DNA from: Rouxiella sp. WC2420
Lineage (GTDB): Bacteria > Pseudomonadota > Gammaproteobacteria > Enterobacterales > Enterobacteriaceae
Length of the DNA stretch: 64,000 bases
Direction: 5' to 3'
NCBI RefSeq assembly: GCF_041200025.1
Contig: NZ_CP165628.1
Location: 558,001 to 622,000 of the forward strand
Shown here one piece after another: positions 51,860-60,115 of the stretch. How positions within the stretch are numbered: position 1 is the stretch's first letter; every line of letters begins with the position of its first letter. The notes under the pieces were generated by a model. That model was not told the origin of the DNA. It saw only the letters and a list, made by a program, of their open reading frames with translations, and searched no databases. The translations under genes and the position numbers were made by a program.

Positions 51860-52587
51860 TAGTGCTCCATGGTGAGTTCAATCATGTCAGCGCGCGTGAG
51901 ACTGACGGAATATTCCGCCACGCTACCGTTGCTATCACAGGTGTTGAGGGTACGTACGCACAGCAGCGGTGCCTGCGGCACTATTTCCAGCAGCTTGCTT
52001 TCTTTGGCCAATGCGCGGCGGGCGCTGATGCGGGTGGTGTGGCGGCTCAACGGCTGATGTATCTCGCTACGTATAAAATCGTGCAGCGAACCGCTGTGGA
52101 AATTCTGTAATGTGGGCCACCAGTCGAGATCAGGCAGATAATGGTCGATCACGCAGACCGGCACATTGTTTACCCGACGCAGCGTGCGCAGGTGGATCAC
52201 CGTGTCACCTTCTTCACGACCAATGGCGCTGGCGACATGTTCGACACACGGGCGCAGCACGCCGAGCAGGCGTTCGCTGGTAGGATGACTGCCCTGATCC
52301 AGCAGGTTCTGGCTGAATCGCGCCTGAGAATGCAGCGGGTAATCATATGGGCGCATCAACACCAGCGTACCTACGCCCTGACGACGCTGCAGCCAGCCGC
52401 GCTCGACCAGCTCGTCAACCGCGCGACGCAGGGTATGGCGGTTAACCTGAAAACGATCGGCAAGCTGATTTTCCGGTGGCAGATAATCGCCGCAGCGGTA
52501 GGTGTTGCGCAGCTCTTGTTCCAGCTGGGCAGCAATCTGTTGATAGCGGGTAGGATAAGTGGTCGGATGTCTAGATAAGTCCATCAT
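51859..52587 (-). CDS. phnF: GntR-family regulator PhnF of the phosphonate operon
   Basis: HutC-subfamily transcription regulator. The N-terminal winged helix has YPTRYQQIAAQLEQELRNTYRCGDYLPPENQLADRFQVNRHTLRRAVDELVERGWLQRR, and a UTRA effector domain follows, ending EYSVSLTRADMIELTMEH. The frame opens at 52641, but ATG 52587 or the adjoining ATG 52584 (MDLSRHPTTYPTRYQ) matches E. coli; GAGG lies eight bases before 52587. It is the first gene of a nine-gene operon without the phnCDE transporter genes. A role in control of the operon is inferred. Confidence 0.93.
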   Translation of the reverse strand: MMDLSRHPTTYPTRYQQIAAQLEQELRNTYRCGDYLPPENQLADRFQVNRHTLRRAVDELVERGWLQRRQGVGTLVLMRPYDYPLHSQARFSQNLLDQGSHPTSERLLGVLRPCVEHVASAIGREEGDTVIHLRTLRRVNNVPVCVIDHYLPDLDWWPTLQNFHSGSLHDFIRSEIHQPLSRHTTRISARRALAKESKLLEIVPQAPLLCVRTLNTCDSNGSVAEYSVSLTRADMIELTMEH

Positions 52588-52974
52588 AACGAATGCCTCG
52601 CTGCCTGTTGTGCAGATAAAGCACCGTTGGCAAAAGAGCACCTGACATGACGTTTGGCGCGTGGGTGATTCTCGGAGATGGAGCCAAAAGTTTGCATAGT
52701 GTCAACCTCAGTTCGACGTTGGCACCATCTTGAACACGATAAATGACAGTTCGGTGAAGCGGGGATTGCAGGAAGATGAATAATATTGGGCGACGTCTCG
52801 TAAAATAAAGCGATGCCGCTTTACTCGAAAAGTCAGAAGATTACTATTTGCTTCCACAGCTCGTTGGGATGAAAGAGTGTTTATTAATAGCAATATTCAG
52901 TTTATGAGAATGTGGAAGCGGGGGAGCAAAGCCTATCCTTATCCATTTTATTAACGGGTTTTTTAAGATATAAG
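52588..52974 (-). promoter_or_regulatory. Upstream region of the C-P lyase operon with a Pho half-box
   Basis: 387 bases between nrdG and phnF, no gene. On the minus strand CTGTCAT at 52743-52749 matches the Pho-box half-site; the second half at the expected 11-bp distance (CGTGTTC) is poor. PhoB control is plausible from E. coli knowledge but not proved here. No clear -10/-35 pair was assigned, and no T-rich terminator follows nrdG. Confidence 0.4.
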
Positions 52975-53439
52975 CTAACGCAAAACGTGAATATCCTGAT
53001 TACTGCTGCCGCGCCATATAAGCGACGGGTCGCGCAGTTCCTGAATAAACCTTCCATCAATTAATACGCTTATTTCGCCGACAATTTTCCATTGTTCAAG
53101 GCTAAGTTCATTCAGGCAGTAACCGGTCCATAGCCAAATATCTTTTCCGGGGCATTCACAATTAATTCTTTGCACCAGCCGCTTAACCGCCGACAGATTT
53201 TGCGGATGCAAAGGGTCACCGCCGGAGAGTGATAGCCCCTGTCGCGGAATGGCCGTATCTTGTAAATCGGCAATGATCTGGTTTTCCAGCGCCAGCGTAA
53301 AAGGCAGGCCCGAGTCTAGCCGCCAGGTACTCTGGTTATAGCACCCGCGACATTGATGAACGCAGCCAGAAACGAACAGCGTGCAGCGCGTACCCGGCCC
53401 GTTGACAACGTCGATAGGATGATACTGATGATAATTCAT
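52975..53439 (-). CDS. nrdG: Anaerobic ribonucleotide reductase activating enzyme NrdG
   Basis: Radical SAM activase that generates the glycyl radical of NrdD. The 154 residues have the CX3CX2C cluster motif at C26, C30, C33 (SGCVHQCRGCYN), and the LSGGDPLHPQNL and WTGYCLNELS segments. The length equals E. coli NrdG. It is 4 bases after the nrdD stop in the same operon. Confidence 0.97.
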   Translation of the reverse strand: MNYHQYHPIDVVNGPGTRCTLFVSGCVHQCRGCYNQSTWRLDSGLPFTLALENQIIADLQDTAIPRQGLSLSGGDPLHPQNLSAVKRLVQRINCECPGKDIWLWTGYCLNELSLEQWKIVGEISVLIDGRFIQELRDPSLIWRGSSNQDIHVLR

Positions 53440-53443
53440 GAGA

Positions 53444-55345
53444 TTACCTCAATTTTCCTACGCTGAGATGTTTAACGCGTCGCTTAACTTCTTCCTGTTT
53501 GCCGGCATTAAAAGGCCGTGCATCAGGGCTGCCGAGATAGCCGCATACCCGGCGGGTCACCGAGACTCTCGAGGCGTCGTGATTGCCGCATTTTGGGCAG
53601 GTAAACCCTTTGCTGGTACAGGAAAATTCGCCGGTAAATCCGCATTCGTAGCATTCATCGATCGGCGTATTGGTACCGTAGTAGGGCACGCGGGAATAGC
53701 TATAGTCCCACACGTCTTCCAAAGCCTGCAGGTTATGCTGCAAGTTGGGATACTCGCCGTAGCAGATGAATCCGCCGTCGCTAACCGGTGGATAGGGCGC
53801 TTCAAAATCGAGCTTTTGGTAAGGATTGACCCTCTTCTCGACGTCAAGATGAAAACTGTTGGTGTAATAACCTTTGTCGGTAACGCCGGGTATTACGCCA
53901 AACTCGGCGCTGTCCAGACGGCAGAAACGGTTGCAGAGATTTTCGCTGGGCGTGCTGTATAAGCTAAAGCCGTAGCCGGTTTCACGTTTCCAGCTTTCGG
54001 TCGCTGCCTTGAGGCGAGCGACAATCGCCAGGGCCTTATCGCGCAGCGCCGCCGAGTCATACAGGTGGATCTCGTTTCCAAACAGGGCATTAACCGTTTC
54101 ATGGACGCCAATATAGCCCAGCGAAATCGAGGCACGACCGTGTTTGAAAATCTCGCTGATATCGTCATCTGCCCGCAAACGCACGCCGCAGGCGCCTTCC
54201 ATATAGAGGATGGGTGCTACGCGAGCTTTTACGCCATCGAGCCGGGCGATACGCGTCATAAGGGCTTTTTTAGCCAGCAGCAGGCGTTGATCGAGCAAGG
54301 CCCAGAAGGCGTTTTCGTCCCCTTTTGCCTGCAAGGCAATGCGCGGCAGGTTCAGGCTGATCACCCCGATATTGTTGCGCCCTTCATGGATCTGCTCACC
54401 ATTTTCCTCATAAACACCGAGAAAACTGCGACATCCCATCGGCGTTTTAAAGGAGCCGGTAACTCTAACCACCTGATCATAATTGAGAATATCGGGGTAC
54501 ATGCGCTTGCTGGCACATTCTAATGCCAGCTGTTTGATATCGTAATTTTCATCTCCGGCCTTGTGATTGAGGCCTTCACGGATGGCAAATACCAGCTTGG
54601 GAAATACCGCCGTTTTACTGTTCTTACCGAGACCGGCAATGCGGTTGCGCAGAATAGACTGCTGGATCAGCCGCGACGCCCAGCCGGTTCCAAGCCCAAA
54701 ACCAAAGGTCACAAAAGGCGTCTGGCCATTGGCAGTGTGCAGGGTGTTGACTTCATATTCCAGCGACTGGAAAGCGTCATAACACTCTTTCTCGGTGAGC
54801 TGGCGTGCATAGGACTCAATATCGGCAATCGCCCACTGTCGAGCCGTTTTTTTATGCTTCTCAAAGCTTTGCATCACGAACGGCGCGAGGATTTCATCAA
54901 TGCGATTAATGGTGGTGCCGCCGTAAATGTGGCTGGCAACCTGAGCAATGATCTGCGCGGTTACGGCAGTGGCGGTCGAGATTGATTTTGGTGTATCAAT
55001 TTCAGCGTTACCCATTTTGAATCCCTGATTCAGCATGCCTTTGAGGTCGATCAGCATGCAATTGAACATCGGGAAAAAAGGTGAGTAATCTAAATCGTGA
55101 TAGTGAATATCGCCGCGCTCATGTGCCTGCACGACATCGTCCGGCAAAATGTGCTCGCGGGCGTAGTGTTTGGCGACGATACCGGCTAGCAAATCCCGCT
55201 GAGTGGGAATTACCTTGCTGTCTTTGTTGGCATTTTCGTTTAGCAGCGCCGGATTGCTCTGCTCCATCAAGCCGCGAATTTCCTGATAAAGGCGGCCGCC
55301 CATCGTGGGTTTGATGGTGATTAAGTCAGAGGTTTCAGGTTTCAC
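53444..55345 (-). CDS. nrdD: Anaerobic ribonucleoside-triphosphate reductase NrdD lacking the ATP-cone
   Basis: Glycyl-radical class III reductase that makes dNTPs anaerobically. The 633 residues start with GTG 55345 (AAGGA nine to twelve bases upstream). They align with E. coli NrdD (712) from GRLYQEIRGLMEQSN (residue 17) onward. The first 16 residues are unrelated and the roughly 95-residue N-terminal ATP-cone is absent. The active-site, zinc (CYECGFTGEFSC, CPKCG) and glycyl-radical (RVCGYLG, G602) parts are intact. Only 115 bases separate it from treB, so no missing N terminus is encoded nearby. Two NrdR boxes lie in that gap. Confidence 0.93.
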   Translation of the reverse strand: MKPETSDLITIKPTMGGRLYQEIRGLMEQSNPALLNENANKDSKVIPTQRDLLAGIVAKHYAREHILPDDVVQAHERGDIHYHDLDYSPFFPMFNCMLIDLKGMLNQGFKMGNAEIDTPKSISTATAVTAQIIAQVASHIYGGTTINRIDEILAPFVMQSFEKHKKTARQWAIADIESYARQLTEKECYDAFQSLEYEVNTLHTANGQTPFVTFGFGLGTGWASRLIQQSILRNRIAGLGKNSKTAVFPKLVFAIREGLNHKAGDENYDIKQLALECASKRMYPDILNYDQVVRVTGSFKTPMGCRSFLGVYEENGEQIHEGRNNIGVISLNLPRIALQAKGDENAFWALLDQRLLLAKKALMTRIARLDGVKARVAPILYMEGACGVRLRADDDISEIFKHGRASISLGYIGVHETVNALFGNEIHLYDSAALRDKALAIVARLKAATESWKRETGYGFSLYSTPSENLCNRFCRLDSAEFGVIPGVTDKGYYTNSFHLDVEKRVNPYQKLDFEAPYPPVSDGGFICYGEYPNLQHNLQALEDVWDYSYSRVPYYGTNTPIDECYECGFTGEFSCTSKGFTCPKCGNHDASRVSVTRRVCGYLGSPDARPFNAGKQEEVKRRVKHLSVGKLR

Positions 55346-55368
55346 AATTCAGGTCCTTTTAGATTAAC

Positions 55369-55415
55369 TCACTACATGTAGCGTTGTTACTTACTATATA
55401 CGCTACATGTAGATA
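55369..55415 (-). promoter_or_regulatory. Tandem NrdR boxes upstream of nrdD
   Basis: The palindrome CTACATGTAG occurs at 55372-55381 and 55403-55412, centres 31 bp apart (three helical turns). Both sit in 16-bp contexts like the NrdR consensus (acaCwATATATwGtgt with C/G substitutions). Paired NrdR boxes with about 31-bp centre spacing are the known arrangement in nrd promoters. They overlap the expected nrdDG promoter. Confidence 0.85.
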
Positions 55416-55460
55416 TCTCCTTGAGATTAATGTCGCCAAAATTGATGTAAAACAAAGAAG

Positions 55461-56876
55461 TCAGTTATTGAATTCTCCCCGTTTAAGCTTGCGTTTATAG
55501 ACGGCGATAGTCAGCACTAACGGCACCAGTATGGCTATCAGCATTGCAATGCCATACAGGCTCCAGAATTGGGTCTTGATCGATAGGATTGCCGGTAAGC
55601 CGCCGACGCCGATACCGTTGGCGGTCACGCCGTTTAAGCCGCAAAGAAGAGCAGCGAGGGCCGATCCGATCATGCCGCACAGCATAGGGAAACGATATTT
55701 AAGGTTAATGCCGTACAGCGCCGGTTCAGTAACGCCAAGATAGGCCGAGATGGTGGCGGGCACCGAGATCTCCCGTTCGTTATGTTTACGGCTGATAATT
55801 ACCATGCCGAGCACCGCGCTGGCCTGCGCCATATTAGAGAGGGCGATTAGTGGCCAGACTGGCGTACCTCCTGTGCTTTGCACCATCTGCATATCGATAG
55901 CCAGCGTGGTTTGATGCACGCCAGTGATCACCAGCGGTGCATACAAGAAGCCAAATATTGTGGCACCGATGGGCGCGAGGCTGCCGGTCATCGCTGTTTT
56001 CACCACCCAGGCTACGCCATTACCGACTGTACGACCAAACGGTCCAATCAGCGTATGCGCCAGAAAAACGGCAATTAACAGCGAAACGACAGGTACAATC
56101 ACGAGTTGCAGATAGCTAGGCACTATTTTCTTTAGACCGTTCTCAATCCACACCAGCGCTATTCCGACCAGCATCGACGGAATAACCTGTGCCTGATAAC
56201 CCACTTTCTCGACGGTAAACCAGCCAAAATTCCACACTTCAGGCGTTTGCTGCCCTAACTGATAGGCATTCATAAGCTGTGGCGAAACCAGCGTAATACC
56301 CAGCACAATCCCCAGAATCTCGGTGCCGCCGAGCTTTTTTACCGTCGACCAGCACACAGCCACGGGCAGAAACATAAAAATTGCTTCGCCGAGCAACCAC
56401 AGGAAATCGTAGACGGTTTTCCATAGCGGATAGATATTGGCCAGCGATTGCCCGTGATCAAACGGAATGTCGCCGATAAGATTGCGAAAGCCGAGAATCA
56501 AGCCACCGCTGATTAATGCTGGCAACAGCGGGAAAAATATCTCGGCGATGTGCGAGATCACACGTTCAAAGAGATTCATATTTTGTCGTGCGGCCGCCTT
56601 GGTCTCGGCCTTGCTGGCACTTTTTTTCCCGGAAATGGCGATAAGCGCCTGATAATAATCGTCAACTTCTGGACCGATGACGACCTGAAATTGCCCGGCA
56701 TTGGTGAAACAGCCTTTGACCATGCGCAGATCTTCAATCTGTTTGGGATGGGCCTTGGCGGGATCGTTAAGGGCAAAACGCAGGCGGGTAATACAGTGCG
56801 TCACGGAGGCGATATTTTCGCTGCCGCCGACTAATTCGAGCAGGCGCTCAACGTCCTGTTGGTTTATTTTGCTCAT
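55461..56876 (-). CDS. treB: PTS trehalose transporter EIIBC component TreB
   Basis: Imports trehalose and phosphorylates it to trehalose-6-P. The 471-residue protein begins with an EIIB domain (VTHCITRLRF, phosphocysteine C28). A linker and EIIC with about ten membrane segments follow. Conserved stretches are FFPLLPALISGGLILGFRN, VYDFLWLLGEAIF, LVSPQLMNAYQLGQQ, PLVITGVHQTTLAID and KYRFPMLCGMIGSALAALLCG, all as E. coli TreB. The start is ATG 56876. treC (phosphotrehalase) and treR are not adjacent: nrdD follows after 115 bases and mgtA is divergent. Confidence 0.93.
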   Translation of the reverse strand: MSKINQQDVERLLELVGGSENIASVTHCITRLRFALNDPAKAHPKQIEDLRMVKGCFTNAGQFQVVIGPEVDDYYQALIAISGKKSASKAETKAAARQNMNLFERVISHIAEIFFPLLPALISGGLILGFRNLIGDIPFDHGQSLANIYPLWKTVYDFLWLLGEAIFMFLPVAVCWSTVKKLGGTEILGIVLGITLVSPQLMNAYQLGQQTPEVWNFGWFTVEKVGYQAQVIPSMLVGIALVWIENGLKKIVPSYLQLVIVPVVSLLIAVFLAHTLIGPFGRTVGNGVAWVVKTAMTGSLAPIGATIFGFLYAPLVITGVHQTTLAIDMQMVQSTGGTPVWPLIALSNMAQASAVLGMVIISRKHNEREISVPATISAYLGVTEPALYGINLKYRFPMLCGMIGSALAALLCGLNGVTANGIGVGGLPAILSIKTQFWSLYGIAMLIAILVPLVLTIAVYKRKLKRGEFNN

Positions 56877-56958
56877 ATTTTCAGCATTTTCGATATTTAG
56901 GTTAAAAGATAAGCATAACTGGGGAATATAAACCTGCCTGTTTGATACTCATCGTTGT

Positions 56959-56993
56959 GGTTTAGATTCGGTTAATAATTAATGGCGTACAAT
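56959..56993 (+). promoter_or_regulatory. PhoP box and -10 element of the mgtA promoter
   Basis: GGTTTA (56959-56964), N5, GGTTAA (56970-56975) matches the (T/G)GTTTA-N5-(T/G)GTTTA PhoP box with one difference. Exactly 12 bases downstream is TACAAT (56988-56993), the spacing typical of PhoP-activated promoters. The predicted transcript starts near 57000, giving a leader of about 340 bases. Confidence 0.85.
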
Positions 56994-57082
56994 ACACTTG
57001 CTAAATTGATCCAGATCGATTCAGTCATGGCCGAATGCGTCATAATGCATTCCGCCGACCTTCAACTTACCGAGAAATTATT

Positions 57083-57118
57083 ATGGATCCCGACCCCAAT
57101 GCAGTAGGTCCGTCTTGA
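57083..57118 (+). CDS. mgtL: MgtL-like leader peptide of mgtA
   Basis: An 11-codon ORF in the mgtA leader encodes MDPDPNAVGPS. E. coli and Salmonella MgtL begin MEPDPTPLPRRR; the (D/E)PDP core is kept and the rest differs. EPDP-type sequences destabilise translating ribosomes in low Mg2+, aborting mgtL translation and freeing mgtA expression. It sits about 80 bases after the predicted start, before two mutually exclusive stems. The ribosome binding site is weak (GAGAAATT). Confidence 0.75.
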   Translation: MDPDPNAVGPS

Positions 57119-57119
57119 T

Positions 57120-57178
57120 CCGGTAAGCACCCGCTTTTTCGCTGCTGCTTGCCGGATAACATTAGGTAAGCAGCAGCG
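57120..57178 (+). promoter_or_regulatory. Mutually exclusive leader stems of mgtA
   Basis: Segment A CCGGTAAGCA (57120-57129) pairs with TGCTTGCCGG in B (57146-57155; 10 bp, one G-T). B can instead use GCTGCTGCTTGCC (57141-57153) to pair with C GGTAAGCAGCAGC (57165-57177; 13 bp, one G-T, plus a further C-G). The two stems share B, so they exclude each other. The A arm begins two bases after the mgtL stop, where a ribosome finishing mgtL would cover it. A further inverted repeat ACGTTTTTT/AAAAAACGT lies at 57248-57256 and 57291-57299. Confidence 0.8.
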
Positions 57179-57342
57179 CGCTCTCTCTTTGATTGCCCGC
57201 TCTGCCTTTTAAACTTGCCAGCCTGTGGCTGATGACACCCTTGCTTGACGTTTTTTTCAGCGTTAATGGCGTTCGTTCGCCTGCGTCTTGAAAAAACGTT
57301 TAACGGGGCGAGTCGGCGCGTGGGAGCAAGAAGGGTACGAGT

Positions 57343-60054
57343 ATGTTCAAAACTATTACACAAAGGCTGTATAACGTTTTCAGCCGCACTTTGCCACGTC
57401 GTCTTATCCGTCGTTCTCCCATGCTGGAAAATTCCCAGCCGACAGCAGGTCATGACGTGCTGCCCTCTATTGTCGAACACTGCCAGGCCTGTGCCCGCGC
57501 CAGTGCACAACAGCTTTATGCACAATTTAACAGCCACGATGAAGGGTTAACCCAAGCCGAGGCCGACGCCATCCGTGAACGCGTTGGAGCCAATCAGACC
57601 GACGACCAGCAGCCTCAGCCCTGGTGGCAACACCTGTGGATCTGTTATCGCAACCCTTTCAACCTGTTGCTGACCATTCTGGCCGCGGTGTCTTATGCCA
57701 CCGAAGACATGAAAGCGACGCTGGTGATCGGCAGCATGGTGGTGATTTCTACGCTGATGCGTTTTGTGCAGGAAGCTCGTTCGAATAAAGCGGCAGACGC
57801 GCTGAAGGCGATGGTCAGTAATACGGCCACCGTGCTGCGCAGCGACGCGCAAACTGGCCATAGCGCAAGCATTGAGTTACCGATTAATCAACTGGTGCCG
57901 GGTGATTTGGTCAAGCTGTCTGCGGGTGACATGATCCCGGCGGACCTGCGCATTTTGTCTGCCAAAGACTTGTTTATCAGTCAGGCGGCGCTGACCGGCG
58001 AATCGCTGCCGGTAGAGAAACAGGCTAACAGCCGGATGCCGTTGGATTGCGATCCCCTTGAGCAGGATACGCTGTGCTTTATGGGCACCAATGTTATTAG
58101 CGGGACGGCGATTGCGATAGTGATTTCCACCGGCGCTCAGACTTGGTTCGGCCAGCTCGCCGAGCGGGTGATCCGCCAGGATGAACAGCCAAACGCCTTC
58201 CAGCGCGGGATCAGCAAAGTCAGTTGGTTGTTGATCCGTTTTATGATGGTGATGACGCCAATTGTGTTGCTGATAAACGGCTATACCAAAGATGATTGGT
58301 GGGAAGCGGCGCTGTTCTCACTGTCTGTTGCGGTAGGCCTGACACCAGAAATGCTGCCGATGATTGTGACTTCGACACTGGCAAAAGGGGCGGTGAAACT
58401 GTCGCGTCAGAAAGTTATCGTCAAACATCTGGACGCGATTCAAAACTTTGGTGCCATGGATATTTTGTGTACCGATAAAACCGGCACGCTGACTCAGGAT
58501 AAAATCATTCTTGAGCGCCATACCGACGTTTTGGGCACCACCAGCGACCGCGTTCTGCATCTGGCGTGGCTGAACAGTCATTATCAGACTGGCCTGAAAA
58601 ACCTGCTCGACGTCGCCGTGCTCGAAGGCGCCGAGGCGGTGCAGAACCAGCAAACCATGCACTGCTACAGCAAGGTCGATGAGATCCCGTTTGATTTTGA
58701 TCGCCGTCGTATGTCGGTAGTGGTTTGCGAATCTACCGATCATCATCGTCTGATCTGCAAAGGCGCGCTGGAAGAGATCCTGTCAATTTGTTCACAGGTG
58801 CAACTTGATGATGTAGCCGTGCCATTGACCGAAGAACTGCTGCAAAGAATTCGCGGTATCACTGACGACCTGAACCAGCAGGGGCTTCGCGTTGTCGCTG
58901 TCGCGCATAAAGCGATGCCGGCCCGAACCCGCGATTACGCGGTGGCCGACGAGTCTGACCTGATTCTGGCCGGATATATCGCCTTCCTCGATCCACCAAA
59001 AGAGAGCACGGCTCCCGCGCTGAAAGCCTTGCAGGCCAAAGGGGTGACCGTGAAGATCCTCACTGGAGACAATCCGCTGGTGGCAAGAAAAGTCTGTCGG
59101 GATGTCGGTCTGGCAGTGGACAAGATCCTGATTGGCAGTGAAGTAGAATTATTGAGTGATGCCGAGTTGGCCGAGGTGGCCAAAACGACCAGCGTGTTCG
59201 CCAAACTGGCACCGCTGCATAAAGAACGCATTGTGCGCGTGCTGCGCGAGCAGGGTCACGTGGTGGGCTTTATGGGCGACGGCATCAACGATGCACCTGC
59301 GCTGCGAGCCGCGGATATTGGTATTTCCGTGGATTCGGCGGTGGATATTGCCAAAGAAGCGGCCGATATCATTCTGCTGGAAAAAAGCCTGATGGTGCTG
59401 GAGCAGGGCGTGACAGAGGGGCGTCGTACCTTTGCCAACATGCTGAAATATATCAAGATGACCGCCAGCTCCAACTTCGGTAACGTGTTCAGCGTATTGG
59501 TAGCCAGCGCCTTCCTGCCATTCCTGCCAATGCTGCCTTTGCACTTGCTGGTGCAGAACCTGATTTACGATGTCTCGCAGGTAGCGATCCCGTTTGATAA
59601 CGTCGATGAAGAGCAGTTGGCGAAGCCACAGCGTTGGAACGCCGGTGATATTGGTCGCTTTATGGTGTTTTTTGGCCCGATCAGTTCGGTGTTCGATATT
59701 TTGACTTTTTCGCTGATGTGGTGGGTGTTCAAGGCTAATACGCCTGAAATGCAGACTTTGTTCCAGTCCGGCTGGTTTATCGAAGGACTGCTGTCGCAGA
59801 CGCTGATTGTTCATATGATCCGCACCCGTAAAGTGCCGTTCATTCAGAGCCGCGCCTCCTGGCCGCTGTGTGTAATGACGCTGTTAGTGGTGGTAGTCGG
59901 TATTGGCCTGATTTTCACTCCTGCGGCTGGATTCCTGCAATTGCAGGCGCTGCCGCTGAGCTACTTCCCGTGGCTCATCCTGATCCTGTCGGCGTATATG
60001 GTGCTGACTCAAGGGGTGAAAGGCTACTTCGTTCGCCGCTACGGTTGGCAGTAA
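57343..60054 (+). CDS. mgtA: P-type Mg2+-importing ATPase MgtA
   Basis: Inner-membrane P3-type ATPase importing Mg2+ when it is scarce. The 903 residues have a basic N-terminal cytoplasmic tail (MFKTITQRLYNVFSRTLPRR). The actuator motif is LTGESLPVEK, the phosphorylation loop is DKTGTLTQDK, and the hinge is GDGINDAPALRAADIGI. About ten membrane segments are visible, including the SNFGNVFSVL region. The length is close to E. coli MgtA (898). The ATG follows GAAGGGTACGAGT. The leader carries a PhoP-box promoter, mgtL and alternative stems. A terminator follows at 60077-60113. Confidence 0.97.
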   Translation: MFKTITQRLYNVFSRTLPRRLIRRSPMLENSQPTAGHDVLPSIVEHCQACARASAQQLYAQFNSHDEGLTQAEADAIRERVGANQTDDQQPQPWWQHLWICYRNPFNLLLTILAAVSYATEDMKATLVIGSMVVISTLMRFVQEARSNKAADALKAMVSNTATVLRSDAQTGHSASIELPINQLVPGDLVKLSAGDMIPADLRILSAKDLFISQAALTGESLPVEKQANSRMPLDCDPLEQDTLCFMGTNVISGTAIAIVISTGAQTWFGQLAERVIRQDEQPNAFQRGISKVSWLLIRFMMVMTPIVLLINGYTKDDWWEAALFSLSVAVGLTPEMLPMIVTSTLAKGAVKLSRQKVIVKHLDAIQNFGAMDILCTDKTGTLTQDKIILERHTDVLGTTSDRVLHLAWLNSHYQTGLKNLLDVAVLEGAEAVQNQQTMHCYSKVDEIPFDFDRRRMSVVVCESTDHHRLICKGALEEILSICSQVQLDDVAVPLTEELLQRIRGITDDLNQQGLRVVAVAHKAMPARTRDYAVADESDLILAGYIAFLDPPKESTAPALKALQAKGVTVKILTGDNPLVARKVCRDVGLAVDKILIGSEVELLSDAELAEVAKTTSVFAKLAPLHKERIVRVLREQGHVVGFMGDGINDAPALRAADIGISVDSAVDIAKEAADIILLEKSLMVLEQGVTEGRRTFANMLKYIKMTASSNFGNVFSVLVASAFLPFLPMLPLHLLVQNLIYDVSQVAIPFDNVDEEQLAKPQRWNAGDIGRFMVFFGPISSVFDILTFSLMWWVFKANTPEMQTLFQSGWFIEGLLSQTLIVHMIRTRKVPFIQSRASWPLCVMTLLVVVVGIGLIFTPAAGFLQLQALPLSYFPWLILILSAYMVLTQGVKGYFVRRYGWQ

Positions 60055-60076
60055 TTCATTGATTTAGCATTAATAC

Positions 60077-60113
60077 AAAGCCCTCTGGCGACTCTGCGCG
60101 GGAGGGCTTTTTT
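60077..60113. terminator. Intrinsic terminator between mgtA and the nucleoside hydrolase
   Basis: AAAGCCCTC (60077-60085) and GAGGGCTTT (60102-60110), 9 bp, 16-nt loop, six T on the plus strand. It ends mgtA; on the minus strand the T-tract is shorter. Confidence 0.88.
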
Positions 60114-60115
60114 AA

